Of a stretch of 64,000 bases of DNA, positions 28,657 to 37,357 are shown piece by piece; the first letter of the stretch is position 1, and each line of letters begins with the position of its first letter. The notes beneath the pieces were generated by a model. It searched no databases. It saw only the letters and a program-made list of their open reading frames with translations, and was not told where the DNA came from. The position numbers and the translations under genes are program-made. Source of the DNA: an uncultured Bacilli bacterium (GTDB lineage: Bacteria > Bacillota_I > Bacilli_A > RF39 > UBA660); contig CAKPCJ010000002.1 in assembly GCA_934141575.1 (NCBI GenBank), positions 10,231 through 74,230 on the forward strand. The letters run 5' to 3'.

Positions 28657-28842
28657 ATGTACTCTTATGGTTATACTGGAGGATACGGATACAACAGCGG
28701 ATGTTGCCAACAAAATCCTTGCTGTGGTGGAGGATACTCTTATCCTAGCTATGGATACGGTTACGGTTGGGGAAGCGGAGCTGCTATTATAATAGTATTA
28801 TTTATTCTATTAGTAATTGTTATCGGAGCTAGAATAGCTTAA
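28657..28842 (+). CDS. YjcZ-like tiny membrane protein
   Basis: A 61-residue peptide. The first 40 residues are Gly/Tyr-rich with 'GCCQQNPCCGGG' (about 18-29); the last 20 form one hydrophobic helix, 'AAIIIVLFILLVIVIGARI'. This layout and the 'VLFILLxIV' helix match the YjcZ family of small Bacillus spore-associated peptides (PF09680). A strong AAGGAGG site precedes the ATG and a terminator follows. Whether this organism sporulates is not shown. Confidence 0.75.
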   Translation: MYSYGYTGGYGYNSGCCQQNPCCGGGYSYPSYGYGYGWGSGAAIIIVLFILLVIVIGARIA

Positions 28843-28849
28843 TAACATC

Positions 28850-28873
28850 GGAGAGTTTAAAAACTCTCCTTTT
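28850..28873 (+). terminator. Intrinsic terminator after the YjcZ-like gene
   Basis: Perfect stem GGAGAGTT (28850-28857) with AACTCTCC (28862-28869), loop TAAA, then TTTT. Confidence 0.82.
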
Positions 28874-28876
28874 ATA

Positions 28877-28906
28877 TTGGAATTTTACATAAAACAGTGA
28901 TATAAT
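28877..28906 (+). promoter_or_regulatory. Promoter for def
   Basis: TTGGAA at 28877-28882, 18-bp spacer, TATAAT at 28901-28906 with an upstream TGA (extended -10). The def ATG is 27 nt downstream, after an AGAGGTG site. Confidence 0.72.
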
Positions 28907-28932
28907 ATACATTATTCAAGAGGTGTTGTAAA

Positions 28933-29490
28933 ATGTTAAGAACAAAAGATATATTAGATGAAAAAGATAAAAGATTAAGAAAAATATCTACTGATGTAAC
29001 TTTTCCAATAAAACAAGAATATAAAGATATGATTAATAATATGATTGAATACTTAAGAAATAGTCAAATAGACGAATTAGCTCAAAAATATGATTTAAGA
29101 CCAGGAATGGGAATGGCTGCCCCACAATTAGGAATAAATAAAAGATTCTTTGTTGTTGTTGCCGAAAAAGAAGTAGATGGAAAACAAGATTTTGATACAT
29201 ATATAATATTTAACCCAGTGATAACTAGCCACTCTGAAGAATTAATATATGCTGGAGAAGGCGAAGGATGTCTTTCAATAAATAGGGAAACTGAAGGAAT
29301 AGTTCCTAGATATGCAAGAACAACTATCGAAGGATATGACATGGACGGAAATAAAATAAAATATAGAGGTAGAGAGGAAATTTCAATAGCCTTTCAACAC
29401 GAAATAGATCACTTGGATGGAATTTTATTTATAGATAAGATTGATAAGAAAAATCCATTTAAGGATGCTGATAAAATGAGAGAAATATAA
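28933..29490 (+). CDS. def: Peptide deformylase
   Basis: Removes the formyl group from the initiator methionine of new proteins. The three metal-site motifs are present: 'GMGMAAPQLGI' (about 57-67), 'EGCLSI' (about 113-118, metal Cys) and 'QHEIDHLDG' (about 155-163, two metal His and the catalytic Glu). At 185 residues, with insertions between motifs, it is a type 2 enzyme as in Gram-positive bacteria. It has its own promoter and a terminator that begins inside its last codons. Confidence 0.97.
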   Translation: MLRTKDILDEKDKRLRKISTDVTFPIKQEYKDMINNMIEYLRNSQIDELAQKYDLRPGMGMAAPQLGINKRFFVVVAEKEVDGKQDFDTYIIFNPVITSHSEELIYAGEGEGCLSINRETEGIVPRYARTTIEGYDMDGNKIKYRGREEISIAFQHEIDHLDGILFIDKIDKKNPFKDADKMREI

Positions 29491-29509
29491 TTGTTATATT
29501 TCTTTTTTT
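29481..29509 (+). terminator. Intrinsic terminator of def
   Basis: AGAAATATAA (29481-29490, including the stop codon) pairs perfectly with TTATATTTCT (29494-29503) and is followed by a T run. Confidence 0.8.
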
Positions 29510-29514
29510 ATGTC

Positions 29515-29536
29515 AAAAAAGCCTAGTTTACTAGGC
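29515..29536 (-). terminator. Intrinsic terminator of smc
   Basis: GCCTAG (29521-29526) and CTAGGC (29531-29536) form a stem around four bases. In the minus direction it is followed by six T. It overlaps the smc stop codon. Confidence 0.75.
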
Positions 29537-32473
29537 CTTAACATCTTCTAACTTAACACTAACAAGTTTACTAACACCAGATTCTTGCATTGTTATTCCA
29601 TATAAACAATCAGCATACTCCATTGTTTTCTTCTTATGCGTTATAACTATAAACTGAGTTTTATTTCTAAATATTGATAAGTATCTACCAAAATTATCAA
29701 CATTAACTTCATCAAGAGCAGCCTCTACTTCATCAAGTATACAAAATGGAACAGGTCTTACTCTTAAGATAGCAAACAACAATGAAATAGCAGTAAGGGT
29801 TTTTTCACCACCAGAAAGTAATGAAATAGATTTCAAATTCTTACCAGCAGGACAAGCACTAATCTCAATACCAGTTTCTAATATATTAGTTTCATCACTT
29901 AATTTAAGATTAGCATCTCCCCCATTAAACAATTGCCTAAACACAAGTTTAAATTCTTCATTTATTTCTTTAAATGTAGTAGTAAATTTTTCATTCATTA
30001 TATTGTCCATTTCATCAATAATTTCTAATAATACATTTTCTGCATTTACTAAATCATCTCGTTGTTTATTTAAAAATTCATATCTTTCACTGACTCTCTC
30101 AAATTCTTCAATTGAACCAGTATTAACCTCACCTATATTATTTATTATATTTCTAAGAGACGCTACTTGTTTCTTTGCTTCTTTTACATCAATCTCTAAC
30201 TTATAATTTTCTTTTGCTTTATCAAATGTCATGCTATATTCCTCAGTTAAAGTGTTAAGCAAATTGTCAAGTTTTACATCTAATCTATTAACATTTATCT
30301 CCAAATTATGGGATTCTTCATTTATTTTTACCAATTTACTATTGTTCAATTTAATATTGCTTTCTATATCAAGTATATTATCATTTAGCATTTCTTTATT
30401 TTTGTTAAATGACTCTAACCTAGACATTAGTTCTATTTTTTCTTGCTCTTTAGACTTCAATAGTTCTATTATTTTTATTTCTTCATTCTCCATTGTATTA
30501 TTAGCTAAACTATTAAAACTCGAAATTTCCTTTTTAATAGACTCAAGCTTTGATTTCTCATTATTTAATAAACTAGATTTATATTTAACTTCTTCATTTA
30601 ATCTCGCAATGTCAAGAATAATATCGTTTATAGAATTTGATAAAGATTGTTGTGTTTTGTTAAATTCATCTAGCTCTTTATTACTCTTTTCTAATTTTTC
30701 TTCAAAGGTAAAAATATTTCTCTTAAGTTCATCTATTTCATATTTTTCACTATTCATTGTTGATTTCTTTACACTACCACCTGTAATAGAACCACCAACA
30801 TTTACAACTTCGCCATCTTTTGTGACTATTCTATACTTTTTATCAACCATAGAACTAATCCTATTGGCAGTATCAATATCATTAACAACTATTACATTTC
30901 CTAATAAGTTTAATATAATATTTCTATACTTAGAATCACAAGTAACTAAATCTGATGCTAATCCTATATAATTACTATCATTTTTAATCTTTTCTTTACT
31001 ATTAACATCAATAAATTTAGGCATTATAACTTCTATTGGATAAAAAGTTGCTCTTCCTAAATTATTATTCTTTAAATAATTAACCCCATCCTTAGCATCT
31101 TCTTTTGTATCAACAACAATTACATTTTGATTAGCACCAAGGGCAATATCAAGAGCAATATCAAAACCTTCCTTAACATCAATCAAACTAGAAACAACAC
31201 CATGAGTTCTAATTTTAGGATTATTTATAACAGACTTTACACTTCTTGGCAAATTATTGCCATTTTCAAGTTCAGTTTCTAGTAAAGAAATTCTTTTTTT
31301 GCTAGAAAATATTTTTTCTTCATAACTCTCTATATCAGAAGTTAAACTATGCCTTTTGACGTTTAAATCTTTTAACTGAGCCCCTAAAGAATTATTTTTC
31401 TTAACTGTATCTTCCAAATAAGATTTTTTTAACTCGAGTTCACTATTCATCTTATTAACACTTGTTTCAAGTTCAAGTTGTTGCTCACTTAAAGAAACTA
31501 ATTTCTTAGATATTTCATCACTATTACTATCATTTTTAATTCTTTCCCTAGCAAGATTTTTCTCACCATTTAATCTTTCAACTTCCGCAGTAGCAGACAT
31601 CAAAAAGCTCTGAGTTTGATTTATTTTAGACTCCACTTCCTGAAGCAATACTTTTTCGCTTTCTAATGTAGCTTCTAAATTGCTGACTGTAGTAGACAAA
31701 TCAATACTCTCTTTACCAAGTTCTTCTATTCTATTTTTTGAAGTTTGATATTCATAATTAAATTGTTCTATATCATTTGCAATAACTGATATTTCTATTT
31801 GCTCTAACTCTCTTTTTTTAGTTAAATAAAGCAAAGCTTTTTCACTTTGAATTTTAAGTGGTTCAAGATTTGATTCTATTTCACCTAATATGTCATTAAC
31901 ACGAGTCATATTATCATGTGTCCTACCAAGTTTTTTAATTGCTTCTTCTTTTCTTTTCTTATATTTCAATACCCCGGCAGCCTCTTCAAAAATAACTCTT
32001 CTATCCTCTGGTTTATCACTCAATATTTTAGTTATTTCACCCTGAGAAATAATATTAAAAGCTTCTTTACTAGAACCACTATCTATAAATAAATCTGTAA
32101 TATCTTTTAATCTACATTTCTCACCATTTAAATAGTATTCGTTTTCACCACTTCTAAATATTCTCCTTTTTATAGAAACTTCAGAATAATCTATTGGCAA
32201 ATGCCTATCAGTATTATCAAACACTAATGTTACACTAGCATGATTTTGGCTATTTCTAGATTTGCTGCCTGAAAATATAACATCACTCATTAAACCTTCA
32301 CCACGTAAAGACTTAATAGATTGTTCACCAAGTACCCATCTAACTGCATCTACAACATTACTTTTACCACTACCATTTGGTCCAACTATACCATTTATTC
32401 CAGAACTAAGTTCCAAAGAAATTTTATCTGCAAAAGATTTAAAACCAACCGCTCGTATTTCTTTTAAATACAT
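29531..32473 (-). CDS. smc: Chromosome segregation protein SMC (short form)
   Basis: ATPase of the bacterial condensin complex with ScpA and ScpB (both at 12.5-13.8 kb). Walker A is 'GPNGSGKSN' (31-39), the signature is 'LLSGGEKTLTA' and Walker B is 'FCILDEVEAALDE' near the C terminus. The hinge (about 395-560) contains 'VSSLIDVKEGFD' and 'GEVVNVGGSITGG'. The coiled-coil arms on both sides are short: total length is 980 residues against about 1180 in Bacillus, but close to the Mollicutes P115/SMC proteins. It starts 15 nt downstream of rnc, the usual rnc-smc order. Confidence 0.96.
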   Translation of the reverse strand: MYLKEIRAVGFKSFADKISLELSSGINGIVGPNGSGKSNVVDAVRWVLGEQSIKSLRGEGLMSDVIFSGSKSRNSQNHASVTLVFDNTDRHLPIDYSEVSIKRRIFRSGENEYYLNGEKCRLKDITDLFIDSGSSKEAFNIISQGEITKILSDKPEDRRVIFEEAAGVLKYKKRKEEAIKKLGRTHDNMTRVNDILGEIESNLEPLKIQSEKALLYLTKKRELEQIEISVIANDIEQFNYEYQTSKNRIEELGKESIDLSTTVSNLEATLESEKVLLQEVESKINQTQSFLMSATAEVERLNGEKNLARERIKNDSNSDEISKKLVSLSEQQLELETSVNKMNSELELKKSYLEDTVKKNNSLGAQLKDLNVKRHSLTSDIESYEEKIFSSKKRISLLETELENGNNLPRSVKSVINNPKIRTHGVVSSLIDVKEGFDIALDIALGANQNVIVVDTKEDAKDGVNYLKNNNLGRATFYPIEVIMPKFIDVNSKEKIKNDSNYIGLASDLVTCDSKYRNIILNLLGNVIVVNDIDTANRISSMVDKKYRIVTKDGEVVNVGGSITGGSVKKSTMNSEKYEIDELKRNIFTFEEKLEKSNKELDEFNKTQQSLSNSINDIILDIARLNEEVKYKSSLLNNEKSKLESIKKEISSFNSLANNTMENEEIKIIELLKSKEQEKIELMSRLESFNKNKEMLNDNILDIESNIKLNNSKLVKINEESHNLEINVNRLDVKLDNLLNTLTEEYSMTFDKAKENYKLEIDVKEAKKQVASLRNIINNIGEVNTGSIEEFERVSERYEFLNKQRDDLVNAENVLLEIIDEMDNIMNEKFTTTFKEINEEFKLVFRQLFNGGDANLKLSDETNILETGIEISACPAGKNLKSISLLSGGEKTLTAISLLFAILRVRPVPFCILDEVEAALDEVNVDNFGRYLSIFRNKTQFIVITHKKKTMEYADCLYGITMQESGVSKLVSVKLEDVKA

Positions 32474-32488
32474 CTAAACCACCACTCT

Positions 32489-33151
32489 TTAAATTTTTAC
32501 ATATTTAGCAAGAGCGTCTTTAGCAGCAAGCTGCTCTGCTTCCTTTTTAGTGCCTGCTACACCGTGCCCAAAAACAATACCGTCAATTAATAAATCATAT
32601 TCAAATACTTTATTATGAGCTGGTCCTTCTTCTTTAACAAGTTTATATTCTAATATATTATGAGTAGTTTGAATAGTTTCTTGAAGTATTGATTTGTAAT
32701 CTTTAAAAAAGTCAGCATCACTATCTAAAAATGGAACAACAATATCTAATACAAATTTTTTCGCCCTATCAAACCCTTGATCCAAATATATAGCTGCAAC
32801 AAATGATTCAAATATATCAGCTACTATTGCTTTTTTATGTTTTCCACCTGTTTCAAGTTCACCCTTACCAAGCATTAAATACTCACCTAATCCAAGTTTA
32901 TTTGAATACTCAAAAAGAGCATTTTCACATACAAAGCTTGCACGTAATTTAGTCATTTGTCCTTCCTGTAAATGCTTAGCATTATACAAATAATCAGACA
33001 CTATTAAATCTAACAAAGCATCTCCTAAAAATTCAAGTCTCTCATAATCTTCCTTAACATGTCCTTCATTTTTATATGAAGAATGTACAAATGCCTGTTT
33101 ATAAATTTCAATATCGTTAGGTACTATATTTAAATCATCTAATATTTTCAT
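32489..33151 (-). CDS. rnc: Ribonuclease III
   Basis: Double-stranded RNA endonuclease for rRNA and mRNA processing. The catalytic domain has 'ERLEFLGDALLDLIVSDYL' (about 37-55, signature with catalytic Glu/Asp), a second acidic site 'DIFESFVAAIYLD' (about 112-124), and a C-terminal double-stranded-RNA-binding domain (about 150-220, ending 'KKEAEQLAAKDAL'). The ATG at 33151 is chosen because GGTGA lies 5 nt upstream; the frame extends to 33163. Upstream partner of smc. Confidence 0.96.
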   Translation of the reverse strand: MKILDDLNIVPNDIEIYKQAFVHSSYKNEGHVKEDYERLEFLGDALLDLIVSDYLYNAKHLQEGQMTKLRASFVCENALFEYSNKLGLGEYLMLGKGELETGGKHKKAIVADIFESFVAAIYLDQGFDRAKKFVLDIVVPFLDSDADFFKDYKSILQETIQTTHNILEYKLVKEEGPAHNKVFEYDLLIDGIVFGHGVAGTKKEAEQLAAKDALAKYVKI

Positions 33152-33242
33152 TTTCTTCACCAAGATAATTATACATTAATTTAGTAAACATGTAAATTTA
33201 CTTTTATTAAAAATTATTGTATTATATATTATAGGTGGTTAA

Positions 33243-33461
33243 ATGAAATACTTCTGTTTAGGACTGATAAAGTTATACCAACTTATACCAGGGCCATGGC
33301 ACAATTACTGTAGGCACATACCAAGTTGCTCTAACTATGCGCTTGACGCTATTAAAGAATATGGTTTAATAACTGGTGGTTTTATGAGTATAAAAAGAAT
33401 ACTTCGTTGTAATCCATTTAATTGTTGCGGAATTGATCCAGTAAAGAAGAAAGAGGGATAA
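33243..33461 (+). CDS. yidD: Membrane protein insertion efficiency factor YidD
   Basis: A 72-residue protein with an amphipathic N terminus. It carries the YidD core 'LIPGPWHNYCRHIPSCSNYA' (about 16-35) and 'RCNPFNCCGIDPV'. The usual 'PTCSxYA' and 'RCHPF' are slightly changed. YidD helps YidC insert membrane proteins. The lipoprotein gene starts 1 nt after its stop, so the two form an operon. Confidence 0.9.
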   Translation: MKYFCLGLIKLYQLIPGPWHNYCRHIPSCSNYALDAIKEYGLITGGFMSIKRILRCNPFNCCGIDPVKKKEG

Positions 33462-33462
33462 A

Positions 33463-34320
33463 ATGAAAAAAATACTTTTATTAATCGTGTGTTGTTTAAT
33501 GTTAACTGGATGCTTCAATAAAGATAGCATGGAAGATATAGATATATATGTAGCATATTATCCAATAGAATATATAACAACGGTGTTATATGAAAATCAT
33601 TCTACTATTCACAGTATATATCCAGATGAAGCTAACATTTATACATTTACTTTAACTGATAAGCAAATTGAAAATTATAGTAAGAGTGATTTATTTATAT
33701 ATGATGGTCAAGGCAGTCAAAGAGAATACGCTGTTAAAATGCTAGAAAATAATAAAAAAATTAAAATAATAGATTCTAGCAAAGGTGTAACATACGATGA
33801 TACTATCGAGTCTCTTTGGTTAAATCCAGGAAATATGCTTATGGTGTGTCAAAACATCAAAAAAGGATTTGAGGAATACATAACAAACCCATATCTTCTA
33901 AAAGAAGTTGAAGAAAACTATGAAGAACTAAAACTTAAAATATCAGAATTAGATGTTGAACTTAAATCAATAACAGAAAATAGTTCTAATAAAACTATAG
34001 TAGTTTCTAACGACGTATTCAAATTCTTATCTAAATATAATTTTAATGTTATTTCATTAGAAGAAAATGAAAACCTAACAACAAAAACTATTGATGATGT
34101 TAAAAAAATGATAAAAGATGGAACTATAAAATACATATATTTAACTGAAGGCGAAGAAAAAAGCGAAACTATAAAAAATATAATAACTGAAACAAATGTT
34201 AACACATTAACATTAAATACAATATCAACAATAACTTCAAAACAAAGACAAGAAAACGAAAATTATTTAACGATAATGAATGAAAATATACAAGCATTAA
34301 AAAAGGGATTAATCAATTAA
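33463..34320 (+). CDS. ZnuA/TroA-like lipoprotein lacking the usual metal ligands
   Basis: A 285-residue lipoprotein with signal peptide and lipobox 'LMLTGC' (Cys at about 17). The layout follows metal-binding proteins of ABC importers: 'LTDKQIENYSKSDLFIYDG' (about 66-84), 'SLWLNPGNM' (about 114-122, where relatives have DPHxWLDP), a long helical linker (about 150-175), then 'VVSNDVFKFLSKYNFNV' (relatives have H for this N). The expected histidine ligands are replaced at each place I can align. No ABC permease or ATPase is nearby. It may bind another ligand or act as a structural or regulatory protein. Confidence 0.72.
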   Translation: MKKILLLIVCCLMLTGCFNKDSMEDIDIYVAYYPIEYITTVLYENHSTIHSIYPDEANIYTFTLTDKQIENYSKSDLFIYDGQGSQREYAVKMLENNKKIKIIDSSKGVTYDDTIESLWLNPGNMLMVCQNIKKGFEEYITNPYLLKEVEENYEELKLKISELDVELKSITENSSNKTIVVSNDVFKFLSKYNFNVISLEENENLTTKTIDDVKKMIKDGTIKYIYLTEGEEKSETIKNIITETNVNTLTLNTISTITSKQRQENENYLTIMNENIQALKKGLIN

Positions 34321-34331
34321 TCTCTTTTTTT
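34304..34331. terminator. Intrinsic terminator between converging genes
   Basis: AGGGATTAA pairs with TTAATCTCT around TCAA (one G-T pair), followed by a T run on the plus strand. The stem includes the lipoprotein stop codon. Confidence 0.75.
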
Positions 34332-35388
34332 AATCTATCATTAATAACTTCAAAAAATCCAAAACCATATCTTTAGTATCAGAGTCTATATCCTTAGTAG
34401 ATGTTATTAGTTTTAATGCGCCCTTTATTTTTGCAGATTTAAGTTCAACTAAATCATTAATGCCTGCTTTTCTAAATATATCAAACAAAGATTTTGTAAA
34501 TTTTTCTCGTTTGTCATAATCATACTTTTTTATCCAAGCCAAAAAGTTTTCCTCATATCGTTGACTATTTTTGCTTAAATTACAAGTTATAAAATGTCCA
34601 CCATAACACGCCCAAGAAGTACCATCATGTTGGAGTATTCCTTTTGCCTTGCTTTCGACAACAATATAATTAGTATCATGCATTAAAACCAAACCAACTA
34701 TACTTTCCTTAGGTACAAAAGCTTTAATTCTATCCTTAATTTCTTTATAATTTTGAGATTCAAATTCAGACTTTCTAAGACCTGGACCATCATTATTATA
34801 AATACACCTTATTTTTTTCCTAATATTTGGCTTACAATACATTGAAGATACAACTGCTAGATTTCCACCTTTAGAATGCCCTCCAACAAGTATATTTTTA
34901 TCAGTAAATTTAACAACAGAATTCAAATAATCAATAGCTTGCTTTTGTGACAATGTAGGAAACATATATGATAATTTCATATCCTCTTCCCAACCACTAA
35001 TACTACTATCTGTACCTTCATATGAAATATAAATAGTATTATTATCTAACTTACAACATAATGCACCAAATTGACTGTTTTCATCAACATTGTAAGCGTA
35101 ATTGTAAAGTCTCATATTACCAAATCTAACACTATTTTGCATTAATTTTAAAAGTTCAATTGCTTTCCTTATTGCCATTATATTAAGAGATATTTCATCA
35201 TCAGAATACTTGCTGAAAAAGAGTCTTGCAGCATCATTAACAGTAATAGATGAGGTATTTTTAGGAACTATACCATCAAAATTAATATATGATAAAAACG
35301 ATAAGATTACATTATCAACTTCATTAAATTTTTCATCATCAAATGAATATTTTCTATAATGTTTTAAATATGTTTTAACATCTTCCAT
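34330..35388 (-). CDS. Mbeg1-like (DUF2974) alpha/beta hydrolase
   Basis: A 352-residue cytoplasmic protein. The nucleophile elbow is 'VGGHSKGGNLA' (about 166-176), preceded by 'ISYEGTDSSISGWEED' (about 127-142) and followed by 'YNNDGPGL' (about 200-207) and a candidate catalytic His in 'CYGGHF'. This matches the Mbeg1-like family of lipase-type hydrolases common in Firmicutes, whose substrates are not known. The rhodanese lipoprotein gene lies 11 nt upstream on the same strand, so the two may be cotranscribed. Confidence 0.82.
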   Translation of the reverse strand: MEDVKTYLKHYRKYSFDDEKFNEVDNVILSFLSYINFDGIVPKNTSSITVNDAARLFFSKYSDDEISLNIMAIRKAIELLKLMQNSVRFGNMRLYNYAYNVDENSQFGALCCKLDNNTIYISYEGTDSSISGWEEDMKLSYMFPTLSQKQAIDYLNSVVKFTDKNILVGGHSKGGNLAVVSSMYCKPNIRKKIRCIYNNDGPGLRKSEFESQNYKEIKDRIKAFVPKESIVGLVLMHDTNYIVVESKAKGILQHDGTSWACYGGHFITCNLSKNSQRYEENFLAWIKKYDYDKREKFTKSLFDIFRKAGINDLVELKSAKIKGALKLITSTKDIDSDTKDMVLDFLKLLMID

Positions 35389-35399
35389 ATCATCACCAC

Positions 35400-35816
35400 C
35401 TAATTTACAATTTCATAAGGCCAGTCAACTATTCCTCCAAAACTATACACATTACTATAACCAAGACTTGCAAGTTTTTTAGCAGCCTCTTGTGCTCTAG
35501 CTCCGCTTCTACAATATAGTAAAATTTTCTTGTTCTTATCAGAAACAATATTCTCAATCTTATACTGAATAGAATCAACCGGAATATTAATAGCATTCTC
35601 AATATAACCAGTATTATACTCATTTTTACTTCTAACATCTATAATAACAACATCTTCATTTTCTATAATATCATGCGCACTGACAGCATCGATAATACTA
35701 TAATCTTGAACCGAAGTATTATTAGAATCTGCACTATTTGAATCGTTATTTGCATTATTACTATAACAACCAACTACTAAAAAGAAACATATAAAAATAG
35801 CAATTAATTTTTTCAC
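35400..35816 (-). CDS. Rhodanese-like lipoprotein
   Basis: A 138-residue protein with an N-terminal signal peptide and lipobox 'LVVGC' (Cys at about 17), a short Asn/Ser-rich linker, then one rhodanese domain (about 40-138). The active-site loop is 'YCRSGARA' (Cys at about 103), with 'VIIDVRSKNEYNTGYI' upstream. It would act on the outer face of the membrane as a sulfurtransferase or thiol-handling protein. Shares a strand with, and lies just upstream of, the Mbeg1-like gene. Confidence 0.88.
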   Translation of the reverse strand: MKKLIAIFICFFLVVGCYSNNANNDSNSADSNNTSVQDYSIIDAVSAHDIIENEDVVIIDVRSKNEYNTGYIENAINIPVDSIQYKIENIVSDKNKKILLYCRSGARAQEAAKKLASLGYSNVYSFGGIVDWPYEIVN

Positions 35817-35861
35817 ATTATCACCTAATTTAATTATACATTAAAAACTTATTTAGGCAAT

Positions 35862-35884
35862 AAAAAAACCGTATTTAAACGGTT
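35862..35884 (-). terminator. Intrinsic terminator after tRNA-Ser
   Basis: AACCGT (35867-35872) pairs with ACGGTT (35879-35884); seven T follow in the minus direction. Confidence 0.75.
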
Positions 35885-35894
35885 AATTTACATA

Positions 35895-35987
35895 TGGCGG
35901 AGCAGGAGAGATTTGAACTCTCGCACCAGTTTAACCCGGTCTACACCCTTAGCAGGGGCGCCTCTTCAGCCTCTTGAGTACTACTCC
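35895..35987 (-). tRNA. tRNA-Ser (anticodon GCT)
   Basis: 93-nt class II tRNA with encoded CCA. The acceptor GGAGTAG pairs with CTGCTCC (one G-T pair), discriminator G as in serine tRNAs, anticodon loop CTGCTAA, a long variable arm, and a T arm with GTTCAAATC. Reads AGC/AGU codons. Confidence 0.95.
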
Positions 35988-36055
35988 ACAAGCTACATAA
36001 AACATTTTACATTATATAGAATTTAAAGTCAATAAAAAAAGCAATTAAATTAACA

Positions 36056-37357
36056 TTAATTACTTTTTTCAGAAGGTTTGATAACAACAGATGATACATT
36101 TGAAAAATCAATAGATTTAATAATATTCATAAATTCTTCATAATCCAATTCTTTTATTCGTTTTATTTGATCATGAATATAATCATCATAATTCATAACG
36201 TTTGCTACTATCATTTCATTAATACTAACTATTTTATCAAACGATGAAATATAAGCTGAAATCATAACCTTCTTTCTTCTCTCAAAATCTTCTTCTGTTA
36301 TATCTAGTGAGTTTATTTTTCCTTTTGCCATATTTATTATTTCATCAGGATTACTTGATTCTAAAAACAAACATGGTAAATAATGAGAATCAGAATTCAT
36401 TATCTCAAAACCAGAGTCAGTTAATATCTTTTTATTTCTAGCCTCTGAAACAAACAAAGAAGTTGAGCCAAATAATACTTCCAATAATATGCTTAAATAT
36501 CTATTTAATTTAAATTTGTCCTTTAAATCTATTTTCTTTTTGCTTATCTTAAAAGCTAATGCTATTTTAGATTCACTAATAGATTTTGTAAGTTCAACTT
36601 TTTCCTTAACTACTGAATCTGGTTCCTCAAAATTTTTAACAACTATTTTATCAATTTTTTTATAATTTTTCTTTTCTTGATTTTCTCTAATAATACTAAC
36701 AAGCTCTTCGGGATTAAATCTACCAGTTGCTACTATAAACATATTAGAAGGATTATAAAAAGTATTATAACAATCCATTAATTCATCCTTTGTTATTTTC
36801 ATTATATCTTCTACTTCACCAGCAATTGGGTTCCTCATGTTATTTTCTTTAAATGCTGCTGCTAAAATACCTTCGTATAAATTCCAAAATGGATCATCTT
36901 TATACATGTTTATTTCTTGCTCAATTATACCTTTTTCCTTTTCAATATTCTCTTCAGTTAAATAAATGGATTGAACATAATCTAATAAATAATTAACATT
37001 TTCCTTTAAATGCCCTGGTCCAATATAAAGATATGTTGTTTTATTAAATGTAGTTGAAGCATTACATGAAGCACCATTTTTTGAATAAAAATCAAATGGA
37101 TCTACACCATCTTCCATCTCAAAAACTTTATGTTCAAGGAAATGCGCTATTCCATTATGAACTTTTACCATTTTATTTTTTTCTATAGGTATAAATTCAG
37201 TATTAATAGAACCAAATCTAGTTGTAAAAGTAACATAAGTTTCAGTAAAATCATTTTTTGGCAACATATAAATTTCTAAACCATTATCTAATTTTTCCTT
37301 ATAAAAAGTTTCTCCAACTTCAGAAATTTTGATTTTTTCCAAGATTCTCACCTCCAC
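36056..37357 (-). CDS. M16 family zinc peptidase, active subunit (YmfH-like)
   Basis: Insulinase-family protease of 433 residues or slightly fewer. The inverted zinc motif HxxEH is present as 'HFLEH' (about 72-76), with the distal glutamate in 'KGIIEQEINMY' (about 142-152). It pairs with the neighbouring M16 protein that lacks this motif, as in the Bacillus YmfF/YmfH pair. The best start is probably the TTG at 37342, 5 nt after GGAGGTGA; the frame opens at a GTG at 37357. It overlaps the end of the upstream gene, so the pair is coupled. Substrates are likely peptides, but this is not shown. Confidence 0.9.
   Translation of the reverse strand: MEVRILEKIKISEVGETFYKEKLDNGLEIYMLPKNDFTETYVTFTTRFGSINTEFIPIEKNKMVKVHNGIAHFLEHKVFEMEDGVDPFDFYSKNGASCNASTTFNKTTYLYIGPGHLKENVNYLLDYVQSIYLTEENIEKEKGIIEQEINMYKDDPFWNLYEGILAAAFKENNMRNPIAGEVEDIMKITKDELMDCYNTFYNPSNMFIVATGRFNPEELVSIIRENQEKKNYKKIDKIVVKNFEEPDSVVKEKVELTKSISESKIALAFKISKKKIDLKDKFKLNRYLSILLEVLFGSTSLFVSEARNKKILTDSGFEIMNSDSHYLPCLFLESSNPDEIINMAKGKINSLDITEEDFERRKKVMISAYISSFDKIVSINEMIVANVMNYDDYIHDQIKRIKELDYEEFMNIIKSIDFSNVSSVVIKPSEKSN

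Noticed and set aside
30231..30971. A 246-codon plus-strand frame opposite smc
   Set aside because: It lies antisense to the coiled coil of a well-supported smc gene and is a Ser/Leu/Phe-rich shadow.
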